64,000 nt of DNA. Origin: Mantamonas sphyraenae (Eukaryota > CRuMs > Mantamonadidae). The stretch lies in NCBI GenBank assembly GCA_026936335.1, contig JAPMXV010000070.1, positions 62,001-126,000 on the forward strand, in the 5' to 3' direction. The notes under the pieces are model-generated. The model saw only the letters and a list, made by a program, of their open reading frames with translations, did not search any database and was not told where the DNA came from. Position numbers and translations under genes: made by a program. This document shows, piece by piece, positions 9,257 through 18,695 of the stretch (positions within the stretch are counted from its first letter, which is position 1; the number at the start of each line of letters is the position of its first letter).

Positions 9257-12004
9257 ATGAAACTTCTGCTTCCCCTGTTGGCTCTGGTCAGCGTGATTGT
9301 GGCTGCACCCACCCACAAGGCCTTTTCGTCGCAACACGAAACGTTTCCTCCACCGGTGCCATCAAACGTAGATTGTAAGCACCCGCCAGCGGCGCAGGAA
9401 GACGCGCTGCCAGCTGCGTTGTGCCTCCTGCACAAACGCAGCACAGTGGACGCATCACTCAAGTCGTTGCGTGGTCAGCTTCTGCGCAGCATCCGCAGGT
9501 CGTCCACGCCCCTCGTGAACCATCTGTGGGCGGCGGCGTTGATTGCGCTGCGGGACAACCAGCCCAAGGCAGCGTTGAGGCAATGGGACGCCCTTCTCAA
9601 GGTGCAACCGTCGCACCGCATGGCGCTGTACCACCGTGCGGTGACGCTTCTGCACCTGCAGCGGCCACAGGAGGCCAACCGTGACCTGAATCGTGCGCTC
9701 GAGGTCAACCCGCGCGAGCCGTTTCCGCCGGCCGCGTTTGCCTTGGGCAACATGGCCCTTCGACAGGGGCGTTACGACGACGCCATGGTGTATTTTCAGC
9801 AGTTGGTACAGTTGGATGGGAAACACGTGCATGCGTGGGCCAACCTGGCGCTGATCTATCTGCAGCAGAACGACCTGAACGCAGCGCTGCACGCATACCA
9901 ACGCATCCTTGCGGTGGAGGAGCGCAACGCACTGGCTGTGTTTGGTGTGGCCAACGTGCTGTGGCACCAAGGTAAGCAAGGCCAGAGTGCACAGCAGCAC
10001 ACGCACTTTGTGGAATTGGTCAAGGCGGGCGCGTTTGACAAGGAGAACGAAAAGGCAGCCGTAGGCTCAGCGCTGGTCACATCTGGCCACGCGTTTTACG
10101 TGCGAGGCGACATTGCAGGAGCCAAGGAAGCATGGATTGCTGCACTGGAGCACAATCCGCATGCGGCTCACGCTGCCACCAACCTGGGGGTGATCTACGC
10201 CAACGAGGGCGACTATCCACGTGCTTCCAAGATGCTGCAACGCGCAAACAGGCTGCAACCCAACGACGAGTCCATCCTCTTCAACTGGGCTCTTGTGCTC
10301 AAGCGCCTGGGTCGCCACGACGAGGCAGCGCGGCATTTGACGCATCTCACGCGCTCCGTCAACCCGCAGAGCTACAAGGCATTCATCGAACTCGGAGGGG
10401 CGCTGCAACTTCTGGACAAACACCAGCAGGCCATCCAAGAGTACGAACGTGGCCTGGCCATCGAACCTGACTCACCCGAAGGGTTTGCCACATATTACCA
10501 TTGCGTGCAGAGTGTGTGCGATTGGCGCAACAAAACAGCCAACCTGGCCACGCTGCGGCGCCATCTGTCCGAACAGGTGGCGCAGGGCAAACGACCTGCG
10601 CTGGAGCCGGCCGCGTCGATTGCGTTTGAGCTGACGTTGCGCGAGCAGCTGCAAGTGGCGCGTGGGTACGCACAGGAGGCCATCCGCCGCACGCGACAGG
10701 GAATGGATGAGCGAGAACGGGCAGCGTTGGACCAAGGACGGCCGCAGGACATTCTGCAGGGCAAAGACCTGCCTGGGCTTGGGCTGACCCAGGACGGACC
10801 CGTGCACATTGGGTACGTCTCACACGACTTTCGACAGCACCAGGTTGGTTTCCTCATGGCCAATGCATTTGGATACCACAGGCGCCCTCGCGTGCGCGTG
10901 TCGTGCTTTGCCACGTCACCGGACGACAGGAGCGAGTACCGCCGAAGCATTGCGTCCAAGTGTGACGAATTCGTGGACATTTCGCACTTGGACACGCGTT
11001 CGATGGCTGTGGCCATACGCACACGTCGTGTGGATGTGCTCATCGACCTCACGGGCCACATGTTTGGCTCGCGACTGGATCTGTTTGTGTGGCGACCTGC
11101 GCCGATCCAGATCACGTACCCGTGGCATTGCGGCCCCGTGGGTGCGCCTGAGTTTATGGATTACATGATTGCAGACGACATTGTGATTCCCAAGTCGCTG
11201 CGAGTGCCCGAGCACTACCCGGAGAAGCTGCTGATGATGCCGCACACGTACTACATGGGCGACCACAAGCAGGGCCATCGCGGCGTGCTGGGCCATGCCA
11301 CAGACCACAAGTTGCGCATGCTGGCCCGCGAGGTGCTCAAGCTGATGCTGCCCATCGAGGAGACGGGCATCGACTCGTTCGACGATCCGCCGTTTGTGTT
11401 TTGCACCTTCAACAAGTTGTACAAGCTGGACCCAGCCACGTGGGCGACGTGGATGCGCATTCTCAAGCGTGTGCCCAATTCCATGCTGATGCTGCTCAAG
11501 GCTCCTTCCGACGCCGAGGCACACCTGCGCCGCGAGGCAGCCGCCCACGGCGTCCCAGACTACCGACTGGTGTTTCACCCGACGGTGCACATCAAGGAAT
11601 ACTTTGTGCGCATCTCGCAGTGCGATCTGGCACTGGACACCCCTTTGTACAATTCACACACGGTGGCCATGGACACGCTGTGGGCAGGGACGCCGCTGCT
11701 GACGATGCCGGATGCCCAGCGCATGGCCGGGCGAGTGGCAGCCTCGATCCTGCATGCGTTGGGGATGGAGAAGCAGCTGGTGGTGCACACACCGCAGGAG
11801 TATGAAGACAGGGCGGTGGAGCTGGCAGCGGACGGGGTGCAGGGCAAGCAGATCACAGCGCTCCGCAAGCAGGTTCGGGACCTGCGCGAACATGCACCGC
11901 TGTTTGATACGCGTCAGTGGGTGCATGACCTTGAGGACCGACTGGTGGGGCTGGTGCGAGAGCACGGAGGGTTGCAAGGACAGGGGAACAAAGACGAACT
12001 GTGA
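9257..12004 (+). CDS. TPR-GT41 glycosyltransferase (OGT/SPINDLY-like) with N-terminal signal peptide
   Basis: A single open frame of 915 residues. The ATG at 9257 gives MKLLLPLLALVSVIVAAPTH, a good signal peptide; the frame is open further upstream but without conserved sequence. TPR units occupy about residues 100-410 (for example AWANLALIYLQQNDLNAALH and AATNLGVIYANEGDYPRA). The C-terminal half (about 515-900) is the GT41 catalytic fold: GYVSHDFRQHQVG, DVLIDLTGHMFGSR, RPAPIQITYPWHCGPVG, FCTFNKLYKLDP and DTPLYNSHTVAMDTLWAG. Canonical OGT (UDP-GlcNAc) and SPINDLY (GDP-fucose) are nuclear or cytosolic, so a secretory signal is odd. The sugar donor is not determined. Convergent with the next gene, 41 bp between stops. 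Confidence 0.92.
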   Translation: MKLLLPLLALVSVIVAAPTHKAFSSQHETFPPPVPSNVDCKHPPAAQEDALPAALCLLHKRSTVDASLKSLRGQLLRSIRRSSTPLVNHLWAAALIALRDNQPKAALRQWDALLKVQPSHRMALYHRAVTLLHLQRPQEANRDLNRALEVNPREPFPPAAFALGNMALRQGRYDDAMVYFQQLVQLDGKHVHAWANLALIYLQQNDLNAALHAYQRILAVEERNALAVFGVANVLWHQGKQGQSAQQHTHFVELVKAGAFDKENEKAAVGSALVTSGHAFYVRGDIAGAKEAWIAALEHNPHAAHAATNLGVIYANEGDYPRASKMLQRANRLQPNDESILFNWALVLKRLGRHDEAARHLTHLTRSVNPQSYKAFIELGGALQLLDKHQQAIQEYERGLAIEPDSPEGFATYYHCVQSVCDWRNKTANLATLRRHLSEQVAQGKRPALEPAASIAFELTLREQLQVARGYAQEAIRRTRQGMDERERAALDQGRPQDILQGKDLPGLGLTQDGPVHIGYVSHDFRQHQVGFLMANAFGYHRRPRVRVSCFATSPDDRSEYRRSIASKCDEFVDISHLDTRSMAVAIRTRRVDVLIDLTGHMFGSRLDLFVWRPAPIQITYPWHCGPVGAPEFMDYMIADDIVIPKSLRVPEHYPEKLLMMPHTYYMGDHKQGHRGVLGHATDHKLRMLAREVLKLMLPIEETGIDSFDDPPFVFCTFNKLYKLDPATWATWMRILKRVPNSMLMLLKAPSDAEAHLRREAAAHGVPDYRLVFHPTVHIKEYFVRISQCDLALDTPLYNSHTVAMDTLWAGTPLLTMPDAQRMAGRVAASILHALGMEKQLVVHTPQEYEDRAVELAADGVQGKQITALRKQVRDLREHAPLFDTRQWVHDLEDRLVGLVREHGGLQGQGNKDEL

Positions 12005-12045
12005 TGTGAGAGATGAGAGAGAGAGAGAGTGGTGGAATCAGTTGT

Positions 12046-13355
12046 TCACTTGCCCAACGAGGCGTACATGACACCGCGGTCACTCTCTTTGTTCTTGCGC
12101 CACTCGAGTTGGAGGGCCTGGAGGATGAGAAGGCCAATGTAGAGACCGTAGACAATGAGGACGCCAGTGGGAACCTCGAGGAGCAGCATGCCCATGACAA
12201 TGGTGCCCGTGGAGAGGACCAAGACAAGGCGTGCGGCGTACCAGTGCAGCCTGTCAGGCCACATGGGCACAAAGAGACGGCTCTCGTCATACTTGCGATC
12301 TGCGGTGACGCCGAGGGTGGCTGTGACGAGGGTCAGACCCAGGGTGATGAGCCCCAGGACGCTGTGGACACTGGTAAAGTGGAGTCCGACCACGTTGATC
12401 ATCATGATGGTGGCACCAGCAAGGACGATGATGGTGCCGGCCACCTGCATCGAGACGTGGAGCGGGAACCACCACGGGTGGGCCTTGAGATACCTGCTGA
12501 CAAAGGCACCAAACATCATGCACACAGAGAAGCCAAGGGTCATGAGGGCGCCGTGCAGGCTTTTGTAGTCAAAGCTGGGGCCGACAGAGGCGCCGGTGAA
12601 GAAGTTGATCACGCCTTCGCCGGCGTTGTTGGGCCCGTGAAAGGCAAACTTGTTCGGGGTGGCACTCAGCGGGTTGCCGTGTGCAAAAATGATGCGCTGG
12701 TCTCCCGGAGTGATGGGATGGTCTGTTTTGGTGTCGTTTGTCTTGAGCTTGCGACGCACCGTAAAGGTGGAGAAGCCCTGCTTTTTGTCTTGGAAGCCAA
12801 ACGACTCAAGGATGTTGTATTCGCCACCCATTGTCTGTGCATTGCATGGATCGGCGATGATGACGGGTGCAGTGGGACGGGTGGGCGGGTGGGTGGGTGG
12901 GCATTGGGTGAGAAATGCGGTGAGGAAGGGAAACTGGAGATCCCACGCGCGACCCTCCTTTGGCGGCGCAGACAAAAACACGGGCGGGTGCAAGGCGTTT
13001 CACGTACAGTGTCGTCCTGCGGAGTGTGGAAACCCTCGTCCCTGGCGACAGCAAACATGTCGTGGACACGGACCAGGGTGCCTGTGTTGTCGTCAAACTC
13101 GGCCACCATAAAGTCGGCGTTGGTCATGGCCGAGTTGCTTGAGCCGACACTGTGGAGGCCAAAGCCGACCCAGGAGGCATGGTTGCACTCGACAGTGTAG
13201 ACGATTTCGTCGCCGAGGACACGCCACAGGAGACGCATGTCCTTGTTGAGCACGTACGCCTGTGTGCTTTGGGACGAGTTTGCATCAATGGCAGCGACCT
13301 GCTGCACACAGCCAGCGAGCAGCAGCAACAACAACAACAGCGTCGACGCAGTCAT
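12046..13355 (-). CDS. DOMON / cytochrome b561 membrane protein (FRRS1-like)
   Basis: Two exons, 13355-13008 and 12834-12046, joined across a 173-bp GTACGT...CAG intron in phase 0; the junction reads DDT|TMGGEYN. The protein has 378 residues. It has a signal peptide (MTASTLLLLLLLLAGC) and a DOMON domain (about 30-150, with YVLNKDMRLLWRVLGDE and GFGLHSVG). Then come the conserved FTVRRKL and HGNPLS and a b561 core of about five to six helices with haem-ligand histidines in SLHGALMTLGF, PLHVSMQ, TSVHSVLG and DRLHWYAAR. This architecture occurs in ferric-chelate reductase 1 and plant AIR12-b561 fusions, which move electrons from cytosolic ascorbate across membranes. Head-to-head with the next gene (120 bp between ATGs). 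Confidence 0.88.
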
Positions 13356-13475
13356 GCTGATGTGCACCCACGCAGACTGTGATTGCCGACCGGTGTGCAT
13401 GAGCTGTGTGCGGTGTTTTGGCTGTGGGCGCTGGGGCGACCAGCAAAACAGGGTTGCAGCACGTGTGGAGCAACA

Positions 13476-14492
13476 ATGGCGCTCCGCAGAAGCGTGGCCT
13501 TTGTCATTATCTTTGTGTTGATGAGTGTGGCGGGCCTGTTGGTGCTGCACATGCACACGCAGTCGAGTCAGCGTGCGCGGGAGGTTGACCAATGGGAGGC
13601 GGAGTACAAGGCGGCGATGCCATTTTCGCCGACGGTGCCGTTGGAGACAGAGTCGAAAGTGCAGCAAATGTGGACGACAGCGTCTGTGGGGGCACAGACG
13701 TGCCAGCTGGTGGCTGCGGGAGAGGTTGGGGCACGGGTGTTTGAAGACCATGCGACGGCAGCCAAGCACGCGGACTACTCGGCGGTGCTGGAAGCGATGG
13801 ACTCTGGACGAATGCCACTGTTGAACCTGAACCACACCAGCGCGACACTGGGCTTTGATAACGTGTACGTGCTGAACAGGGCGTTGCGTCCGGAACGACT
13901 GGTGAACTTTTTGCAGCAGGCACAGAAAATGGGAGTGCGTGCACAGGTGCACTACGGCATCGAAGCAGAGGAGTTGAACATGGATGCAGAATGGCTGAGG
14001 CGGTGGATCAGCAAGTGTCCGCTGGACAAGGTGCGGCCGGTGCAGCTTGCGGTGTCGTTGTCCCACATGGAAGCCATGCAGGACATGCTGCGGCGTGGCT
14101 ATCGCACTGCGCTGATTGTAGAAGACGACACGGAGTTTCTGGCGGACTTTGCCCTGGACGGCGGGTTTGCCCGGCGCCTCGCGCCACTGCAGTTTGACTG
14201 GAACTGGGATCTGCTGATGCTGATGCGGGCGCCACTGTATCAGGGAAGCGATTCGGCGTATGCCCATGGCATCCTGCGCACTCAGCCTGCGTGGGGCTCC
14301 AACGCGTATGTGGTGACGCGTCGTGGAGCCATGAAGCTGCTGCACGACCTGCAATTTTGGCGCGCCAACATCGACGTGCGCATGGCCGACATCATCCGCA
14401 CCGACCCCGAGTTTGTGGCGTTGGCGTTGGATCCACCGGGGGCAGAGAGCAAGAAGTACGGGTACAGTGATACGACGCGTGGGAGGAGGTGA
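13476..14492 (+). CDS. Glycosyltransferase family 25-like type II membrane protein
   Basis: A single exon of 338 residues starting MALRRSVAFVIIFVLMSVAG, a signal anchor typical of Golgi or ER type II glycosyltransferases. The catalytic part matches GT25 (LPS and collagen galactosyltransferase group): VYVLNRALRPERL near residue 130, the QLAVSLSHMEAMQ helix near 191, the metal-binding acidic motif VEDDTEF near 214, and WGSNAYVVTRRGAMKLL near 272. Acceptor and donor sugar are unknown. It converges on the SDR gene with 72 bp between stop codons. An in-frame upstream extension from 13383 has no membrane anchor or family similarity and was not used. Confidence 0.82.
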   Translation: MALRRSVAFVIIFVLMSVAGLLVLHMHTQSSQRAREVDQWEAEYKAAMPFSPTVPLETESKVQQMWTTASVGAQTCQLVAAGEVGARVFEDHATAAKHADYSAVLEAMDSGRMPLLNLNHTSATLGFDNVYVLNRALRPERLVNFLQQAQKMGVRAQVHYGIEAEELNMDAEWLRRWISKCPLDKVRPVQLAVSLSHMEAMQDMLRRGYRTALIVEDDTEFLADFALDGGFARRLAPLQFDWNWDLLMLMRAPLYQGSDSAYAHGILRTQPAWGSNAYVVTRRGAMKLLHDLQFWRANIDVRMADIIRTDPEFVALALDPPGAESKKYGYSDTTRGRR

Positions 14493-14564
14493 CCAGCAGA
14501 CGAATGAACACGAATGAACTGGTTGATTTGTGCATTGCATTGGTTGTGAGCGTAGGCCAGCCCT

Positions 14565-15740
14565 TCATATGCCCAAGCCATACATGGTGACCTGGACGGA
14601 GAGGGCGTGGACGCCGTCGACGAGCTCATAGCGGCCAGGATCGTAGCCGAGGGTGCGGACGGCGTGCTGCGGTGAATAGTAGGCTGTGGTTGTGAGATGA
14701 CGCAGGAGCGTCTCATCCATGGGAATGTCCATGGAGGAGCAGCCCAGGTAGGAGGCAAGGTCGCTCATGCCCTGCCAGAAGCGAGCCGAGGTCCAGCCTC
14801 GCAACCAGGAGACCGGTATGTCGGGAGCGTCGAATCCGCAGGCGTCTGTGAGCTGACAGACGAGATCCCAGACGTGTACGGGCTGTGCGTTGGTGATGAC
14901 AATGGCATGTCCTGCACACGGGGCGGAGTCGTCGTCGAGGAGATCGTGTTTGTCTGCACGACGACGCGCGGCTCGGAGGAGGGCATCGCCGGCAAGGACG
15001 TGTGCCTGGGCGACGTTTTCGACACAGACAAAGTCGACGACGGCGGAGTGGAAACCAAACCAGGTGGAACTGTACATGTACTCGAGGTAGTCGTCGCGGG
15101 CAAGGCGCAGGAGCCTCCCGAGAAGCAGGGATTCGTCACGGCCGAGCATGTGGACTGGACGAAGGACAGTGGTTGCGAGGGTGGGGCTGTTGGCCTGTAG
15201 CACCGCCTGTTCGGCCTGGGCGAGGCTCGCAGCGTAGTCATTCAGGTGTTCGTTTGGGTAGGGGAGGCCTACGCCGTGGGCCATGCGTGCTGTGTCTTTG
15301 TGTGGGTGGTGCGTCGTGCCTGTGTACTCGGTGGGGTCTTGTCCAATGTCGACGGTGCCCGTACGTGGCAACAGCACAGAGGCGCAGGAGGTAAAGACAA
15401 AGGCCGGAATGGCGAGCTGGCGACACAAGGCGAGGGCGTTTTCGACACCGGTGACGTGTGTGTGCCACATGGCATCGACGTCGCTCCTTTCATGCTTTTG
15501 CGCGCAGTAGTAGACGAGGGAGGCGTCTGCAAGAGCGTGTGCGAGGGAACGGAAATCGAGGACGTCACCGACGACGTAGGAGACGCCTGTGATGCGGGAG
15601 AACATGGGCATGCGCTTCTCGTCGTACACAGTGATGCGTGTGTAGCCGGCCATGATGAGCTGCTCGACGACATGCATCCCGACAAAGCCACATCCCCCGA
15701 CGACGACAACGCGCGGGTCGTCGGGAGCCTTTGTGGACAT
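14565..15740 (-). CDS. Extended SDR, 3-beta-hydroxysteroid dehydrogenase-like
   Basis: An intronless 391-residue protein starting MSTKAPDDPRVVVVGGCGFVG. The Rossmann nucleotide site GGCGFVG, the DVLDFRSL segment and the active-site Ser region FVFTSCASV are typical of the 3-beta-HSD/isomerase branch that acts on sterols or related alcohols with NAD(P). The catalytic Tyr-x-x-x-Lys motif is altered: the aligned stretch reads YAASLAQAE, so Leu replaces the Lys. The enzyme may be inactive on the usual substrate or use another residue. The C-terminal half has the conserved LRPVHMLGRDE and VDFVCVENVAQAHVLA. Its start is 88 bp from the POLD2 stop, same strand. Confidence 0.82.
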   Translation of the reverse strand: MSTKAPDDPRVVVVGGCGFVGMHVVEQLIMAGYTRITVYDEKRMPMFSRITGVSYVVGDVLDFRSLAHALADASLVYYCAQKHERSDVDAMWHTHVTGVENALALCRQLAIPAFVFTSCASVLLPRTGTVDIGQDPTEYTGTTHHPHKDTARMAHGVGLPYPNEHLNDYAASLAQAEQAVLQANSPTLATTVLRPVHMLGRDESLLLGRLLRLARDDYLEYMYSSTWFGFHSAVVDFVCVENVAQAHVLAGDALLRAARRRADKHDLLDDDSAPCAGHAIVITNAQPVHVWDLVCQLTDACGFDAPDIPVSWLRGWTSARFWQGMSDLASYLGCSSMDIPMDETLLRHLTTTAYYSPQHAVRTLGYDPGRYELVDGVHALSVQVTMYGLGI

Positions 15741-15828
15741 TGGGTTGGATGGCAGAGCGGGGGGGAGGCGGGGGTGAGGAGGACCTTGCTTGAAGGGATG
15801 AGGGGGAGTGGCGTGGCGTTTTGAATGT

Positions 15829-17581
15829 TTACTGCAGTTCTTCGTCGATGGGATCCCCCTGTTCAGCGTCGTCGTCGTCGTCGTCGTCGAGGTCGAGCAT
15901 GTCGAAGCGAAGGGGTTCACACTCAAGGGTGCGCAGGTTGAGGAGGACAACCGTGCTGGTCTCCCAGAATTTGGGGATGCTGATGAGACGGACAGAGACG
16001 TCGCCGTGCTCAAAGAGACTTGTGCCGTAGGCTTGCTGGTTGCCGGCAAACATGACGTGTGGACAGGCCTGCATGATGAAGGGGTCGCGGTCATAGAAAG
16101 GGTAGGATGGGAGGGTGTCTGGGGCTGTGGGAGCATAGTGGCACCAAACGATCATCTGGGCCATGGCGTCGACGGGGCCGTCGAGGTCGGTGTACTTGAG
16201 GAGGTCGTTGACGGGCTGGCCACTGTTGCCGGCAAAGTGGACGCCATCGATGGAAAACAGGGCCGGGTTGGTTGCAGGGACCAGGGTGGAGTACTTGGAG
16301 GCGTGGGGCAGCATGCACCTGTGGAGGCGCTGTTGCGGGAGAGTGAAATTGCTGGGATCCTTGGCTCCGCTCATGAGGGTGACAGGGACGGAGGAGGAAA
16401 GCATGCTCATATACAAGTCGAGTTGATCGAGGGCATTCATGCTCTCGGCCTGGCTCTCTTTGTTTGCACGAGAGTCTGTGGAGTTTGTTTCGCGCGGGGA
16501 TTCGGCGACGGAATTGCCGGCGAGAATGAGACGCACGATGGACTGCTGGACTGCCTCTTGTTCGGCTTGACCTCCCAGGGTGCCCAGCACATACTCTGTG
16601 AGAGCGTCGAGAGCGGCAGCGCCGCGTCCGTCGTGGCGGCCGATCTCCAGGCCCGAGGCCAGGAGCACATACTTGTCCTGGTCGACCTGTGGGGGAGGAT
16701 TCTGCGCAGCCGGCTCTGCAAAGCACACGTCGTCGACCACAAAGGCGCCGGCGTGGTTTTCGCGTCCGAGGAGGGCGACGACGAGGCCGCTGACGAGGCT
16801 TGCGACGGGCAGCGATGTGTCTGCGGCGCCGATGAGACCAGCGCGTCCGCTGTCGTCCTCGATGATAAGAGTGTCCTCGTCGGTGATGTAGGAGGCGTGT
16901 TCGGGCTCCGGGTTGGTGAGGGTGTCGGAAGCGAGTTGCTTGAGGGCGCTGGGCTTCAGGGCCATCTCCTTGTACAGCGTGCCAACAATGACGCACAGTT
17001 CTCCCTTTTCGACCTTGAGGATGCGCTCCTTGACAACGGGCACTGGGTGGAAACGGTGGCAGAAGGGGTCAGCGGCGGGCGGGTGTTGGGGATTTTTGGC
17101 GGGAAGTTGGCGGGAAAAGAGGAGCGGGTCCACGTACTCTCGTCGCCGTCCTTGCACGTATCGATCCACTTTGCGCGTGCGACGGCCTGGAGCTGGTCCC
17201 GCATGCTCACCAAGCGCTGGTAGTAGAGGTGGGAGTATTGCTGGCTGAAAGAACGGTCCTTGACGACAAAGGCGTTGGAGGCCGAATCGTCGTAACTGGC
17301 CTGGAGGCGCTGGACGGTGTTGGAAGAGGCTGAGCCGCCGTCGAGCTCGGCAAGGTCCTCTTGGGTGGGTTCTTCCAGCAGGACGTTGTTTGTGTCGCTG
17401 GAGGAGACGGGAGAGGGACGAGGTGTCAGCGGGTGATCAAGGATTTTGCGATCTCGGGAACCAGGCGCCGTCCAGGAGGGCAGGCGGGAGGTGGCAAGCA
17501 TGGTGGGAGAGCGGGTGGGCGAGCGGGTGGAGACAAGGTGTGGCGGAGCGCAACTCACTTGCCAGTGTCTTGGATGTCCAT
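15829..17581 (-). CDS. POLD2: DNA polymerase delta subunit 2 (small B subunit)
   Basis: Three exons: 17581-17559 (MDIQDTGN, last codon split), 17397-17138 and 17042-15829. The introns are 161 and 95 bp with GTGAGT and GTACGT donors. The spliced protein has 498 residues. Splicing gives KWIDTCKDGDEMPVVKERIL and GELCVIVGTLYKEMALKP, the OB-fold signature of POLD2 orthologues. The C-terminal half is the inactivated calcineurin-like phosphoesterase fold (VTLMSGAKDPSNFTLPQQ, NPALFSIDGVHFAGNSGQ, PHVMFAGNQ). It bridges the catalytic subunit to the other small subunits of replicative polymerase delta in the nucleus. The acidic tail comes from a GTC-rich run. Its ATG is 56 bp from the divergent CDIN1 ATG. 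Confidence 0.94.
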
Positions 17582-17637
17582 TTGCGGGGCTGGGAGAGAG
17601 GGCGCGCGCGCAGGTGGAGGCAGAGAGAAGGAGAGAG
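17582..17637. promoter_or_regulatory. 56-bp shared divergent promoter, POLD2 / CDIN1-like
   Basis: Only 56 bp separate the two start codons, so both 5' leaders and core promoters must overlap or lie inside the neighbour. The stretch is rich in GAGA and contains a GCGCGCGCGC alternation. I see no TATA box. Confidence 0.5.
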
Positions 17638-18660
17638 ATGGAGAGGCAGTTGTTTGAGATCCTGTACGCACGTGTGCAACAGCACGGGCGACACGACGTG
17701 ATTACGTCGCTGCTGGAGGAGTTTGTGGAGGTGCGGTACGAGGCGCTGGTGGGGATGTTGTCGACCAAGGTGCAGCGCAAGACAAAGTACATTGCGCCGT
17801 GGCTGTACAAAGAGCATGCGCCGATTCTGACGACAATGGCCATGCGGTACGTGGGCCAGGAGGAGTCTCTGGTGGATCTGGCGCGGTGCCTGTACTTGGA
17901 AGAGCGCGGGAACCAGCGGGAGGTGCGGCTAGCGGAACGCGTGGAGGAGGTGCCACACGAGGCGTTTTCACTGCCGGCGTGCATGCTGGCACGATACATG
18001 CTGCGTCTGTACATACACGTGACGGAGTGGGGCCGGCGCAAGGGACAGTGGAGCGCAGGGCTGTACGGGCAGGGTGTGGGCGGGTCGACTCAGCTGGCGA
18101 TTGGGCTGGTGCAGGAGCATGTGCAGGTGTCGTTGAAGGACAAGCGGTTAAAGGGCAAGGCAAGCGAGCTGTTGAAGGGACCCGAGCGGATAGGGGACGT
18201 GCGGCTGCGTGAGGAGGTGGAGCGGTGTGTGGCCAGCGACCAGGATTACAATCCGCACACGAACCAACTGCGTGCAATCATGGGCAACGAGCACGAATAT
18301 CTGTTGCAGCAGCGACTGAACACGCTGGGCATCCACTATTTCAGCGAGCAGGCGCTGCGGGAGAGCGGACGGACAAAGACGCCGGACATCTTGCTGGAGG
18401 TGCCTGTGCTGCTGATGGGCCACCTGGTGTACTGGATTGAGAGCAAGGCGATGTTTGGGGACGCAGACATTATGGCGGAGCACTGGAAGGGCCAGCTGCA
18501 CGGGTACGTGACACGATACGGGAGCGGCTGCGTGGTGTATTGGCACGGGTGTGTGTTGGAGCAGGAGGGGAGCCAGGAAGAGGAAGAAGGGATAGACAGG
18601 CAGCAAGTGCTGGTGCTGGCAGGGTTTGAGGTGGGGAGGGAGCAGGTGGAGGCGCTGTGA
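17638..18660 (+). CDS. CDIN1: CDIN1-type TPD nuclease (CDAN1-interacting nuclease 1)
   Basis: A single exon of 340 residues. The start MERQLFEILYARVQQHG is chosen because it begins family similarity and sits just beyond the shared promoter. The N-terminal helical half contains LPACMLARYMLRLYI, matching the family's LARLIL helix. The C-terminal nuclease fold carries the name motif KTPDILLEVPVLL (about residue 245) followed by WIESKAMFGD (about 265) and YGSGCVVYWHG, i.e. the PD...(D/E)xK arrangement. Human CDIN1 (C15orf41) binds codanin-1, and mutations cause congenital dyserythropoietic anaemia type I; it is thought to act in chromatin or histone-related processes. The pairing with POLD2 fits a replication-linked role but proves nothing. 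Confidence 0.9.
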   Translation: MERQLFEILYARVQQHGRHDVITSLLEEFVEVRYEALVGMLSTKVQRKTKYIAPWLYKEHAPILTTMAMRYVGQEESLVDLARCLYLEERGNQREVRLAERVEEVPHEAFSLPACMLARYMLRLYIHVTEWGRRKGQWSAGLYGQGVGGSTQLAIGLVQEHVQVSLKDKRLKGKASELLKGPERIGDVRLREEVERCVASDQDYNPHTNQLRAIMGNEHEYLLQQRLNTLGIHYFSEQALRESGRTKTPDILLEVPVLLMGHLVYWIESKAMFGDADIMAEHWKGQLHGYVTRYGSGCVVYWHGCVLEQEGSQEEEEGIDRQQVLVLAGFEVGREQVEAL

Positions 18661-18695
18661 GGGCCAACGTTTGTGTGGACTACAGTAGAATTGGC

